A DNA stretch of 64,000 nucleotides, taken from NCBI GenBank assembly GCA_014529385.2, contig CM043944.1, positions 72,655,884 through 72,719,883 of the forward strand, given 5' to 3'. A model generated the notes under the pieces. The model saw nothing but the letters and a program-made list of their open reading frames with translations, was not told the DNA's origin and ran no database searches. The stretch comes from Adiantum capillus-veneris (Eukaryota > Streptophyta > Polypodiopsida > Polypodiales > Pteridaceae). The translations under genes and the position numbers were made by a program. This document shows, piece after piece, positions 21,600-32,407 of the stretch (position 1 is the stretch's first letter; the number at the start of each line of letters is the position of its first letter).

Positions 21600-22475
21600 T
21601 TGACATAAGGCAATACCACCATCACACTACTTAAATCTCTATACCCAAGTAATGATGCAACAGCCCGAAATATTTCATCTTGAAAGTAGCTTTCAAATCA
21701 GTCTTGAATTTAGCAATATGTCTCATATTTGGTCGAGTGATCAGCTAATCATCTACATAAAGAACCACAATGAGAAGTGCATCACCCTCAGACCTTACAG
21801 ACAATGTGCTTTCTGTTGGACTGTTACAAAATCCTTGTTTGACCAAATGAGTGTCAGCTTTCTCATACCAAGCACGAGAAGATTGCTTGAACCCATACAA
21901 ATCCTTCTTACATCTGGACACTTTGTCCTCTTGTCCTTTCTTGACACAATCGCGAGGCTGCATTACATAAACTTCCTCAAATATGTCACCATTCAAGAAA
22001 ACAATAACTATGTCTGATTGATGTGCATCCCAACCAAAATGAGCTACCAATGCACATACAAAACGCATAGTAGTTATACGACAAGTGGGAGAAAAAGTCT
22101 CTTAATTATCTAGATGCCTTTTTATGGTGCATAACCTTTTGCAAAAAGTTGAGCCTTATGGCAATCCGGCTTGCGTTTCAACTTGTAAACCCACTTCGTA
22201 CCAATGGCCTTTTTGCTAGGAGACATATCACACAAAGTCCATGTGTCATTTTTTATAAGTGCATCATATTCTGATTGCATGGCATCCATCCAATTTTTTG
22301 AATTATGTGCTTCATCAAAAGGTAGAGGTTCCTCAACATCATGTAAGCTAGACGCGGCCAAAGCATACCAATCTGATGCATAAGATGCATGGCCAGAGCT
22401 TGAATAAGTATGACTAGACAAAGGTGCATCCAATTTACTATCACGCAATGTATGCACCAACCATTTTGGCATACC
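21600..22475 (-). pseudogene. Copia A reverse transcriptase
   Basis: Fragments in order on the minus strand: MPKWLVHTLRDSKLDAPLS, AMQSEYDALIKNDTWTL, GTKWVYKLKRKPD (followed by a short deletion relative to C), HKAQLFAKGYAP, then a frameshift near 22120, HFGWDAHQSDIVIVFLNGD (the usual TAFLNG is altered), KKDLYGFKQSSRAWYEKAD and LLIVVLYVDD followed at once by a stop. The YVDD active-site residues are present but the frame is broken at least three times. Confidence 0.85.
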
Positions 22476-22547
22476 CCTAGCCTGATTATTTTCAGTCCTC
22501 TCCTCATCAAGTACATCATGTACATCTGCATGAGTAACCCCATAGGC

Positions 22548-23465
22548 TATACATTTTCCTCATTGGAATTTACATTCAAACTTCCATCATTGAAAAGAGG
22601 CAAAAAAGTGTCATAAATGTCATGTGAGCTTACATTACTGTCTCTAGTACATGACATCAAGGGCTGAACAGAATCTACCACACATAGTACATCCCATGAA
22701 ACCAAAATACGCTTTGTTTGTGGATGATACAACCTGTAACCTTTTCTTTCAGGTTTGCATTATCATCCAATTTTTTGCATTGTGTTTGTGGCACCAAAGC
22801 ATATGCCAAACAACCAAAAACGCGCATGTCCTCAATAGAAGGATTTCTATAATGCCATGCTTCATACGGAGTAATAGACTGCAAAGATTTTGTAGGACAC
22901 CTGTTAAGTACATAAGTGGCACATGACATCTTCAAGCCAAAAAGAATGCAACAAAGCTTGAATTTTGACCATACATCGTGCCATTTTTGTAAGTGATCTA
23001 TTTTTCCTCTCAGCAATACCATTTTGTTGAGGTGTATAAGGCACTCTACATTGGTGTTTTATCCCACGACTAACCAAAAATGCATTAAATTCATGAGACA
23101 TATACTCCCCCCCTGGATCGAAACGGAGGGTGCCCATAGTACATTTCAAGACATTTTCAACCATAGCCAGAAATTTTTTGAAGCACATATATGCTTTAAG
23201 CAGAAATTCCCATGCATGCCTAGAGTAATCATCAATGAAAATCACGAAGTACAAGTAATTTCCCAAGGACAGAGTTTGCATGGGCCCACAAACATCACTA
23301 TGCACAAGATGCAACCTGTGGCCTTAGTTGCACCATCCTTTGAAAACTTCAAACGTTGTATCTTACCCAAAATACAGCCTTCACAAACATGCTTGACAGG
23401 TGCTTCAAGAGAAGGTAAAGAAGCAACCATATCAGATTTTTGCAAATGCAGCAAACTAGCAAAAT
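22548..23465 (-). pseudogene. Copia A integrase
   Basis: Pre-integrase and integrase blocks in shifting frames: APVKHVCEGCILGKIQRLKF (zinc half), QLVHSDVCGPMQT-type first Asp block (23314 onward), YFVIFIDDYSRHAWEFLLKA, TLRFDPGGEYMSHEFNAFL (the usual DQGGE has become DPGGE, Asp retained), VPYTPQQNGIAERKNRSL and YEAWHYRNPSIEDMRVFGC. Frameshifts near 22960, 23260 and 22750 inactivate it. Confidence 0.85.
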
Positions 23466-23466
23466 T

Positions 23467-23850
23467 CTACACACACTTTTCATACAAAATAAGCTTAAAA
23501 ATTCCACGGCATAAAACGCCACATGCAACAATTTTATCACCAAAATTGAGATCATGTATTGTACATTTGTCATCCACAGATTTGACTACAAGACCAAGTC
23601 TAGCAAGTGCAAATACAGAAAAAAGATTCTTCTTGATCCCAGGTACATAAAGTGTATCAACAAGTGTGAAAGAACTGCTATTTGCAACAGTAAGCACAAT
23701 CTTTCCCGCTCCCTGAACCGGATAAGAGGCATTGTTGGCACAAGTGACAAAATTCCCATGAGGAACAAACTCGAGAGAGGTGAGCAATTCACGATGTGAT
23801 GTAATGTACTTTGTAGTACCACTGTCAAAATACTACACATGTGAATTTGT
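23467..23850 (-). pseudogene. Copia A protease and pre-integrase region
   Basis: The protease active site FDSGTTKYITSHREL is in frame with gag here (about 23838-23790), and reads on into LTSLEFVPHGNFVTCANNAS and TLYVPGIKKNLFSVFALARL. That segment preserves the bases that element C has lost at the same point. It ends in a stop at 23467-23469 after YEKCV. Confidence 0.82.
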
Positions 23851-24875
23851 AGCAACTAACATGCATGCATCATGGACAGTAGGATTGTAAGTGCACTCTG
23901 CACTAAAATCCCATTCTGCATCAACATCAATATCACAGTCTCCTTTCACAGAAGACACTTCAATGGATGTATTTGTAGTGGAACTAGCATTTGCAATGGA
24001 ACCACCCTCTTTCTTCTTAGCCTCTTTGGCCTTCAACTTAGGACACTGCTTGATCAAGTGATCATTAGATTTACAATAATGGCAACACATCTTCTTTTTC
24101 CCTCCAGCAAAAGCATTAGAAATAGAATTTTTGCCACTTGCAACAAAACCATAAGAAGTGGCTACATTGTTGTTACCACCCTTTCTTTGAGAAGCAATAA
24201 AAGCCTGTTCAATTGCACGCTGCCTAGACCTTTTTTTTTGGAAATGACTCTTGCAACAACAATGTGCATAATGCATCAAACTTGACAAGTTCAGGATTTC
24301 CTTGGGTCATAAGTCTCCAAGTACTAGCAAAAGTTTGGTAAAAATCTGGTAAGGCATCAAGAACAGTCTGCACAAGGAAACTCTCTGAAATAACTTCACC
24401 TACATAAATAAGTTGCTCATTTATATCCTTGACACCAGCAAGGAAAGTTTCGATATCATCTTCCATCTCTTTATGCAGTTAAGCATTTTTCACCTCATTA
24501 CGGCTTGCATAGAGACCAACCAGAATATCCCAAGCCTGTTTACTAGATTTTGCTGAACAAATGTGAGGAGTAATGGGGCGCTTCATAGACAACACAATCA
24601 ACATATGAGCTTGTGCATCCTTTACATCCCAACGAGCTTGTTCTGTTGTAGGAAAAATAACTAATAGCAGCGATCCTTGCAGCAAGACCTACAACATCCT
24701 CAACATCGCCTACATGTTGAGAACTAGGACGTACATCAATGTCCTGCACAATATTCCAAACGCCCTTTGACACAAGAACATGTTGCATCATATAATCCTA
24801 CATAGGGTAATCGTCCCCATTGAACCTGTCCTCACCAATAATCATCTTGAACACATCTGTGTTGTTGTGAGCCAT
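23833..24875 (-). pseudogene. Copia A gag
   Basis: Starts at an ATG on the minus strand at 24875 (MAHNNTDVFKMIIGEDRFNG). Early stops occur, including one in DYPM*DYMMQHVL. Gag blocks follow in several frames: VSKGVWNIVQDIDVRPSSQ, EEISESFLVQTVLDALPDFY-type, TFASTWRLMTQGNPELVKFD, then the single zinc knuckle CHYCKSNDHLIKQC and the Lys-rich tail ending in DSHVxYFDSG. A frameshift in an A/T-rich run near 24225 separates the capsid part from the zinc-knuckle part. Confidence 0.82.
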
Positions 24876-25237
24876 GGTAAATGCTACACCTGATGTGAAA
24901 ACTTCCCAAACAGAGGAGAAACAAAGCGGGAACAACACATGCTATATAGAACAAACCATAGAAGACTCTAAGGCACCTGTTATGCAAAAAACGACACTGA
25001 CAAAAAATTTGCACAAAATGACAAAATTACTTGTGAAGACCTGTTTGTAGTGGAAACAGAGCCCAAAATGAGCTCGAATCGAAAATCTTAGCAGACTGAG
25101 TTCTACGAGCTCTCCGAAAATATTTGTCGACCTACGAACGCTCGCCAAACCTCACTGAAATTGGAGAAAGTGAGCAGGCATGTGCTGGAGCAGCTGGCTA
25201 CTAAGCCCGGGAGGATGCAACCTGCTCTGATACCAAT

Positions 25238-25465
25238 TGTTGGAATTAGGCTTGCAGAGAAGTGCACACAGCTTGGAGAAGACAAAGGAAGCTCAAGGCA
25301 CACAATAGAGACAGTGTTACTTAGTGTGCAATGGAAAGAAAGATAGCCTAGAATGAATGGGCATGTATACAATGCACGAGGGGGAATAAACTCTTAAAGA
25401 GGGAAAAAATGCCCGGGCGGTCCTAGTGTGTTCACCCACATCACTGCCACATGTATATGGTAACA
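25238..25465 (-). repeat. 5' LTR of Copia A
   Basis: 228 bp, TGTTGGAATTAGGCTTGCAG...GGTAACA. The primer-site complement CTCTGATACCA lies at 25225-25235, two bases left of the LTR, as in element C. Confidence 0.9.
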
Positions 25466-25970
25466 AAATCACATCTTCAAGTAAAAAATTACAAACAGCT
25501 TCAATAGTTTTGTCCTCAATGTACGCCCTTCCACTTGGTTTGTCAAGTCTTCTCATGAAAGTACCAAGTATCTCATTTTCAAAAGTCCTAAAGGCATCAT
25601 GACTAGATCAACAGCCCATTTATAGTGCATGGCTAATGGGTATATAGGATGCAATCCATCACAATGGCGTACATTGGAATACATTTGTCATGTGACACGA
25701 GACTCCACAAAATATGCTACATCCTTATACATGACTTTCCACCAATATCTTTCTTTCACTTTGAAAAGAGTAGCCCATACACTTCGATGTCTAGCATATA
25801 GGCTTTCATGAAGCTCTTTAATAATTTTGAGTTGATTAGGCTTATAACATACTACTCGTAATGGAGTCCCTTCTCTTCTTTTAGGATGTTTCCATAAGTA
25901 GCCATCCCTCAAGAAAAATACATATGCTTTCTTTCTGACCCTTTTTATTTTGATTCAGTCAAGTCATCTG
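25466..25970 (-). pseudogene. Gypsy H integrase fragment
   Basis: Minus-strand reading from 25912: MRDGYLWKHPKRREGTPLRV, then the zinc-binding HHCC part (LHESLYARHRSVWATLFKVK and ERYWWKVMYKDVAYFVESRV, followed by a stop where the CC pair is expected), then HYKWAVDLVMMPLG (first catalytic Asp), REDLTNQVEGR in one frame and KTIEAVCNFLLEDV in another. The LTR of element A truncates it. Ty3/Gypsy assignment rests on the RT and RNase H to its right on the same strand. Confidence 0.78.
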
Positions 25971-26136
25971 GATTTTGTAATGTACTCAGTAGCGACCTAT
26001 GAGCAACCATTCATCCTCATAGAACTCCTTTGAAAAGGACTCAAGTGAAGATACAATGCATATATCATCACACTTTGCATGAGAAATTGTGTACAATTTT
26101 GTGTCCACGTCTTCTTCCTCATCAATCATATCATCC

Positions 26137-26874
26137 TCATCTTCTTACCTTGCCCTTGAAAGCATATCTGCCATTGCATTTACCTTTTCTTGCAGTGTGA
26201 TTCAATTCTAGGTTCAAGGACTTTATATAAGCAATCCACCTAAGCATAGAAATATCAAGAGTAGAGCAACTTGAAATCATCCCTAGAAGTGTTAAGCAAT
26301 CAGTCTCCAAAACTACAGATGCTCCAATGAAGTTCTCTTTGTCACACTTTAATGTTGTAACCACCCCCCATAAATCCCTTTTTAGATGTGGATATGCTAT
26401 TTGGTGAGAGCTTAGAACCTTGGCCCCAAACCTCACCACATACTTGTGTTTCTCTTCATCATCTTGTCCTATTTCCCATTTGATTTGTGTTGGACTAGTG
26501 TCCACTCTCACAATCACCGGTCTTCCACTCTCATAGTCAATCTTCCTCAAAGTTGGTGAAGATAGTAACAATTGCTTCAGCTTTCTTATAGCTTTTACAT
26601 GTACATTGTTCCATTCAAACCTTTGGTTCTTCCTTAGCAATTGATAAAAAGGATCTGTGACATGTGCATAATGTGGAATCCATATGAGATAGAAGACACA
26701 TACGCCTAGATACCTTCTCACCTCCGTGATATTAACGCATAATTTCTTCATCCTATGTGTTGCATCCACTTTAGTTGGACAACGTTGACAGCCATGAGAA
26801 TTACAAAGATGTCCCACTATCAATATTTCTTCAATACCAAACACTGACTTTTGCCCAGATAATGTAAGGTTCAC
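26137..26874 (-). pseudogene. Gypsy H RT end and RNase H
   Basis: A 245-residue open frame on the minus strand. Residues about 1-100 are the RT connection (KSVFGIEEILIVGHLCNSHG, RRYLGVCVFYLIWIPHYAHV, FEWNNVHVKAIRKLKQLL). Residues about 110-220 are a Gypsy RNase H: PVIVRVDTSPTQIKWEIGQ (Asp), YPHLKRDLWGVVTTLKCDKE (the expected catalytic Glu is replaced by Asp in KRDLW) and VVLETDCLTLLGMISSC (Asp). The frame is open, but the upstream RT is broken and the integrase downstream is cut. Confidence 0.8.
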
Positions 26875-26905
26875 TTCTTCCAGGCTTGTTAAAATTCTAT
26901 CACAA

Positions 26906-27480
26906 TCATTGATGGAACCCCTTTAAATCCAGAGCCTCATCCTTTTTAGCTAAGCCGCATCCTTTGATTGGCACGTCATCCAGAAAAGGCATTTTAATTT
27001 GAGGTATGAAGTCACGTAGGACTTTGTTCATACCGTTCATCATGTGCGCAACCGACTTGGTTGCTCCTTGTGGTAAGGTGCACATCGTTGCCAAACCCAA
27101 GGGTGTTCGCATGGTAGTCAAGTCCCTGCTTTCCATTTCTAGTTGGAACTAATCATACCTTGAGTACAAATCCCCCATAGAATATAATGCCCTTCCTTGA
27201 AATGCTTTTTAAAACTCATCTACAATTGGTCCCTGTACCCATATTCCCGATTGTGACTTTGTTGACAGGCTGCATGTCTTGGATGAAGCATAGAGCTCCA
27301 TTTTTCTTTGGTACAATGAACCATCTGCTTGAGTAGGGGTCACATGAAGGTTCCAAAATCCCCATATTTATCTTTTCATTGAGTAAATCTATAAGCTTTG
27401 GCAAGAGTGATTTTGGCATTGGAATTGGTTGTAGATTCCAAGGCACATGAGGTACAGTGAATATTACCATTGGTTTCAAC
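26906..27480 (-). pseudogene. Gypsy H reverse transcriptase, N-terminal part
   Basis: 27479 to 27216 gives VPWNLQPIPMPKSLLPKLID, EKINMGILEPSCDPYSSRWF and VPKKNGALCFIQDMQPVNKV, the canonical start of a Ty3/Gypsy RT (fingers and the KKNG-LR block, here L-C-F). After a frameshift 27136-26906 continues with TMRTPLGLATMCTLPQGATK (palm, QGATNS-type) and IKMPFLDDVPIKG, where the usual F/YxDD active site reads FLDD. Confidence 0.82.
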
Positions 27481-27908
27481 TATAGGTGGATCCACACACC
27501 CTATCTCATGTAGCTCAAATGCAACATCTTTTCCATGTTTGGAGAGTGTCTGCTCAAAGCATTTTCTTTTAGTCTCTGTCAATCAGTCATTGCTTCTAGC
27601 TTTTAGCATCTTCAAAGACTCTTGCGTAAACTTGTGTCCAATTCTTTTTGGATCTCGGAGACTAGGTTTTAAAGAAGCCTAATCCATCGTTTCCTTGCAT
27701 TATGTAGGCAAAGTCAATGCAACTGGTTTCACCTTCTTTGCTACAGTCTTGTACTTTGTCTCCACTTGCAGTTCTAGATCTTTCTACACATTGAAGCACT
27801 CCTCATCTTTGAAAGACTCAATGATCCTATACATGTCAAGAAGATACTTTTACTAAGTCATTTTCTTGTTGAAAACTAAGAAGCTACTTTTACTAAGTCA
27901 TTTCCTTG

Positions 27909-28510
27909 TTAAAAACTAGAACCTGTTGTAGCATTGAGATTACCCATAGTATCTACAAAAGAAATTTCTTCAAAAACACCTGAAACGTACTCGTCTTCAT
28001 GTAGCAAATCATGGTTTTTGTATTTTCTTTGTACACTATTTACATATATTTTTTGTGCTTTCTTTAAATCTCCAAGCATTGTAAAAGATACTGATCCATC
28101 CTTTGCTACTAGTGCACCTGTAGAAAAAGCCTGGTCTCCCTTTGGATCAAGCGAGAACCTTTTTCTTCCTGTACCACTGCACTCCCGCTTTACAATGGTA
28201 CTCGGCCAAAACCCCTCATCTCCCTTTGATCTCAAAACTCTTTGCTTGGTTTTGTAGAGACTCTTGGACATAAGGTTAATCTCCAAACCATGGTCTATCA
28301 AGGCCACGTAAGGCTCCTCAAGATCTCCCACCTTAACCAAGGTTTCTAATGTAGCCCTTGCCAAATGGTTTCTAGAATAGTGGCTCTTATGAGTGGCATC
28401 TTCTTCATCTTCATCTTCAAATTTAACATGCCTATTTCTACCGCCTGAAGACTGGTAGTAGCTCACAACATTCTCATCTTCATCTCTTTGTTGTACTTGT
28501 ATCACATGTG
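27909..28510 (-). pseudogene. Gypsy H aspartic protease region
   Basis: A 198-residue minus-strand frame. An acidic N-terminal part (FEDEDEEDATHKSHY) leads to the protease block EEPYVALIDHGLEINLMSKS, whose active site is D-H-G in place of D-S/T-G, then the second conserved part is replaced by frame-shifted sequence. The tail VQRKYKNHDLLHEDEYVSGV lies before RT. 27481-27908 contains linker sequence of the same element (CFEQTLSKHGKDVAFELHEI) with stops. Confidence 0.72.
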
Positions 28511-28562
28511 TCTTTGAAGCACTCTCTCGAGCCTCTGATTGGATAGACTTTGTTAAAGCTTG

Positions 28563-30183
28563 TCACTTCCTTCTTATGATATCAATGATTTCCTCGTGGA
28601 ACTCTCTCTTTGCAATGCAAAGGACTTTTCCCAATGTAAAATCTGCCTTGCTATTTAAGATCCTTTCCTCTAAAACTTTCTTTAAATTTGTGGCAGCTTC
28701 AATATTTGATTGTAGCTTGTATGATGGGCTTTTCCCCTTGCTCTTTTCTTTATCTTGCTTCTCCTTTGCTGCAGGATCTCTCATTGGTACTTCTTGTGAT
28801 GGAGGCTCCCTTGCCATGGGCTCTTGAGAGGGGCCTAGATCCTTTCTCCCTCCACATCTAGTAGCCCTCTTTGAGGGGCCTTCATCCACATTTTCTCTCC
28901 TGCGTTTTTCTTCAACAAGTGCCTTGTTGCCTTGACTCTTTGAAATGTAGGAATGCACTGACAAGACATCTACAGGTTCATTCCACCTAGTCTCAAGATG
29001 GATACAATCTCCTGCTTCATGTAAGACTTCTTCAGTCAACTTTCCCTTCATAGCTAACTCCATCGTAGATGGCCAAACATCTTCACCATCCGCACTCACA
29101 TCTTCAACATATTTTGACCCTTTGAGAATGACTTACTTGCCTTTAAGCCAAATGCTGCTGCTGCTTTCATGACTGGCATAGCATGACTGGTTTCCATGTC
29201 CTCTACTAGCTTTTTCATCCCTCCTTTGCCAAAGTTGGTCGCTAAGGGCTTCCCTGTTTCACTAATATGTATCTTTCCTTCTTTGAAGAAGACAATATCT
29301 TTACCCAAGGCATCTTTGAATCTTTCACATTCCCTTCTTGGATGGTATGGACTGTCACACCATATGCACCTATTTACAAATCCCTCACTATTTTGAGGTC
29401 TTTGAATTGATTATTGTCCAAATGTTTGCCCCTTTTCTTCAAGCCTCGGTAGCTTTAATTTTAGATCGTGCATGCCCTTCACAAGTTCTTCAAGCATAGA
29501 TCCATCATCCTTAGAAGCTACAATAGCAGGTTTAGGCTGCTTCTCAATAATAGCAAAAATTGGAGCACCATTGTTCACCATCATTTTATCTCCTCTGCAT
29601 TGTCTTTTTGCCAACAGGGAGATTGCATCTTGTACATCATTCCACCTTGGCTTCAAACCTTGCTCTGTATCTTTGTCTTCCAAGAGAAGCTCTTACTTTC
29701 CTCTGATTTCTTTGCCCGCTGCTTGTAGGAAAAGTTCTACCTTCTCCCTATCCAAGGAAGCTTGTTCAGTTTGTGATAGCTGAGCGTCGCTCAAACTCTT
29801 TGAAATGCTCTGTAGCGGAAATCCCTTATTTAGGCTTTGCAACCCAATCTAAGAAAGTCCTTTTGGCCACCCTCTTAGAGTCCTCCATAAAGTGGTCTTA
29901 TTTTAGAGCAAGCTTGAATTCCTCGTCTTCCATGAGCATTTGAATTTCCCTAATACGGTCTTTGATCTCTGGGACACAAACTAGCTCAATAACTTCGGAC
30001 CATGTCTTCATCACACACTCGGTTCAACTCCATTTTCTTCATAATCTCATAGATACTTTGTGATGTCCTTGTCATCAAACTGGCCAATTCTCTTCACAAT
30101 GGACTACAATGATTTTGTGGTTGAAATTTGGCTTCTTTCCGCTCCTTGTTGTTGCTGCATATAAGGGCAAATGCTTGAAACAT
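28563..30183 (-). pseudogene. Gypsy H gag
   Basis: Gag read on the minus strand from about 30183 (MFQAFALICSNNKERKEAKF) in three or more frames. Recognisable pieces are VCDEDMVKTWSEVIELVCVP-like and FLDWVAKPKQGFPLQSISKS (30000-29800), a 90-residue frame 29683-29411, a zinc-knuckle-like RCIWCDSPYHPRRECERF near 29390-29340, and a charged 178-residue frame 29099-28563 (RREFHEEIIDIIRRK end). The missing second Cys spacing makes the knuckle atypical (CxxC-H-C). Stops at about 29410, 29095 and 28562 break the gene. Confidence 0.65.
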
Positions 30184-30640
30184 CTAAATGATTGCAGGAT
30201 CAAAGTGCATCCCATGTGTCTCTAGATTTTCATCCATGTCTAACAAAGTGTGTAGATCAATTTACAAACTCCCACCTTAGCAACATCGCATCGGGTTCAC
30301 CAAAAATATCAGAATGTGTGCGGTCTAGCTGGGAAGGTGCAGAACGTTTGGCTATGAGAGTTGTGATGAGAGTCACAAACCCTTTAAGATAAAGCGTTTA
30401 TGGAAAATCACCAACACTCTTTCTAGAGATGACTAGAAATTTACGAGCGTCCGTGGTAGAAATGTCACAAACCCTCTTTCCTATTGTTCTTGGAGTCTGC
30501 TTGTTTTCGTAGTCGAGATTGTGATGCGAGGATCACCGAATCACATTCAATTTCACTTTAAAATACCATTTAAAAACACTAAAGTTTCAGCCATGAAACC
30601 TCACTGCTCATACAAGCACAAATCTCAATCAAAACCCAAA
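30184..30640 (-). other. Leader region upstream of Gypsy H gag
   Basis: Untranslated sequence 5' of the H gag on the minus strand. I could not identify an LTR or a convincing primer site, so the right end of H is unknown. Confidence 0.4.
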
Positions 30641-31393
30641 CCTCTTTCATGGTATCATGTAGCCTCGCCCCCAATTACATAGTCGTAACATCAAAAAGTT
30701 GAAAGGAATACTCGAGCTTCCACCTTCATGGTGACCATTTTCTGAATGTGCAGAGATTTAAGAGCTTCTAAAGTGAATCGCACACACCATTTTGATAAGA
30801 GGAAACCCTAATTCACTCCTCCCAAACGGAGTAAACAAAAATCCCTAAATTTGTGGGATCACTTGCATAAGCATTAAAACATAGATAAGCATAATTTTTT
30901 ATCAATATACCATTTTGGGTCATTGTCCATGCAATTCTGCAATGATACCTGTTAGCTATTATTTTTGGTAGTTTTTGCCCGCATCAGTCTTTATAGGCGA
31001 GAGGAGTGTGCCACCATGAAACACTTGGAATATGTACATTGTCAGACCAAATTAGTAATCTTATCAAGTGTTAAAGCATGCAAAGGACCACATCCAGGGC
31101 CATGATTCCCCAGATAGGTATGCACATGATAGCGACCCCCGCAGTAGCTGCTTTAGCATATATCATAATATGTACATTATTGCTTTTGTTTCCATGCATC
31201 GAGAGTCAAAAGCGAGGCGAATGTTTTTATTTCACAGTATGCACGTGCCACGGCATGACAATGCAAGAAGATTTATCTACTTCACTAACCAACCTACATC
31301 AAAAAATCATTAACACTAATCCATATTGCATCAATTGGTTAAATGTGGTATGTGCACTTCTTAATCTTCTATTTTTTCTATCTTGACGCATGT

Positions 31394-31427
<34 letters not shown>

Positions 31428-31564
31428 AGTGGAATACAATAGGAAAAGAGGGAGGGAGGTTATGTGATCACCTTAGGTTGTAGAGATGGTTGACCGTTAG
31501 GTTGAGCATCCTATGTTGATCGAGATAAGTCCCCCTTCGAAGACTCCTTGGCAAACGATCCGAA

Positions 31565-31700
31565 AGTGTGTGTGTGTGTGTGTGTGTGCACGTGCACGGG
31601 TGAAATAGTTCTTTTGTATGCTTGTGTGGTAGTGTGCTTGTGTGTGTGTGAGAGAGAGAGAGAGAGAAAGAGGGAAGAGAGAGTAGAGGGGGAGAGATAA
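31565..31700. repeat. Compound (GT)n / (GA)n microsatellite
   Basis: A (GT)n run (31565-31589) is followed by a TGTGTGTGTGAGAGAGAG transition at about 31640-31665 and AG-rich sequence. Open frames here encode only Thr-His or Ser-Leu runs. Confidence 0.9.
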
Positions 31701-32154
31701 GAGAGGGGAAGAGATAGAGATTGGGGGGTTGGAAGAAGGAAGAAACGCGGGTTGCAGGAGTGATGGCAGGAAATTTGAGAGGAGAGTGTGTTGCAAATAC
31801 ACGGCATACTCTGCTCCTTCTTTGTTTTTAGGCACCAAGTATTATCGCGGATATTATCACCGCTATTATCATGCCTATTACCACGACCTCTTTTCAAACA
31901 AGTTCCAAAGTATCCAAAGTAGCAGGGGGAGTACAAACCACCTCCCTCTACCTTTAGTTTGTACGATATGCTATTCATAGCCCTTTAATTTTTATTTTTA
32001 TTTTTTTTAATTGATAGTTTAGTAATTTTGTACTACACTACTATTGAGATATTAGCTACCTACTCTAAGAATGATTTATTTTATGCTTATTTTTGTTGAT
32101 TTTAATCTCTTTTTTTAAACAAAGTTTTATTCTTTTTGAACCATTTCTCTCATT

Positions 32155-32407
32155 GCACATTACTGATGTGGACTATGCACGATTATCGTGGGCTTGGAGA
32201 GATTTCTGGTATGTTCTTTCCATACTCCCCTCTAGTCACCATTTATATAGTTTGACGGTCCTATCCCACGATGTGAAATGTGCACATTACTTATGTGGAC
32301 TATGCATGATTATCGTGGGCTTGGAGAGATTTCTGGTATGTTCTTTCCATACTCCCCTCTAGTTACCATTTATATAGTTTAAAGCTCCTATCCAACGATG
32401 TGAAATG
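32155..32407. repeat. 127-bp tandem duplication
   Basis: Two copies start GCACATTACTGATGTGGACT (32155) and GCACATTACTTATGTGGACT (32282), and both end at CGATGTGAAATGTG. A handful of substitutions separate them. The unit contains a near-palindrome around CGATTATCGTGG. Function is unknown. Confidence 0.9.

Larger units (their letters stand above)
15170..25465 (-). mobile_element. Copia element A (with nested insert; mismatched flanks)
   Basis: A minus-strand Copia element of the same family as element C. It has LTRs at 15170-15394 and 25238-25465, a primer site (RC CTCTGATACCA at 25225-25235), and decayed gag, protease, integrase, RT and RNase H between 24875 and 21104. It is interrupted by a gene-less LTR element at 15487-21103; the sequence before and after that insert rejoins exactly as in C (CACAAAGGGGAG + TAAGCCC). 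The 5-bp flanks differ (AGCTT left, AAATC right), and the host sequence is Copia G on the left but Gypsy H on the right, so this is not a simple insertion. Confidence 0.85.

Noticed and set aside
31497-31980. Frames of 113 and 155 codons in the GT/GA-rich stretch
   Set aside because: Low-complexity Ser/Leu/Thr/His content from microsatellites; no domain or splice context.
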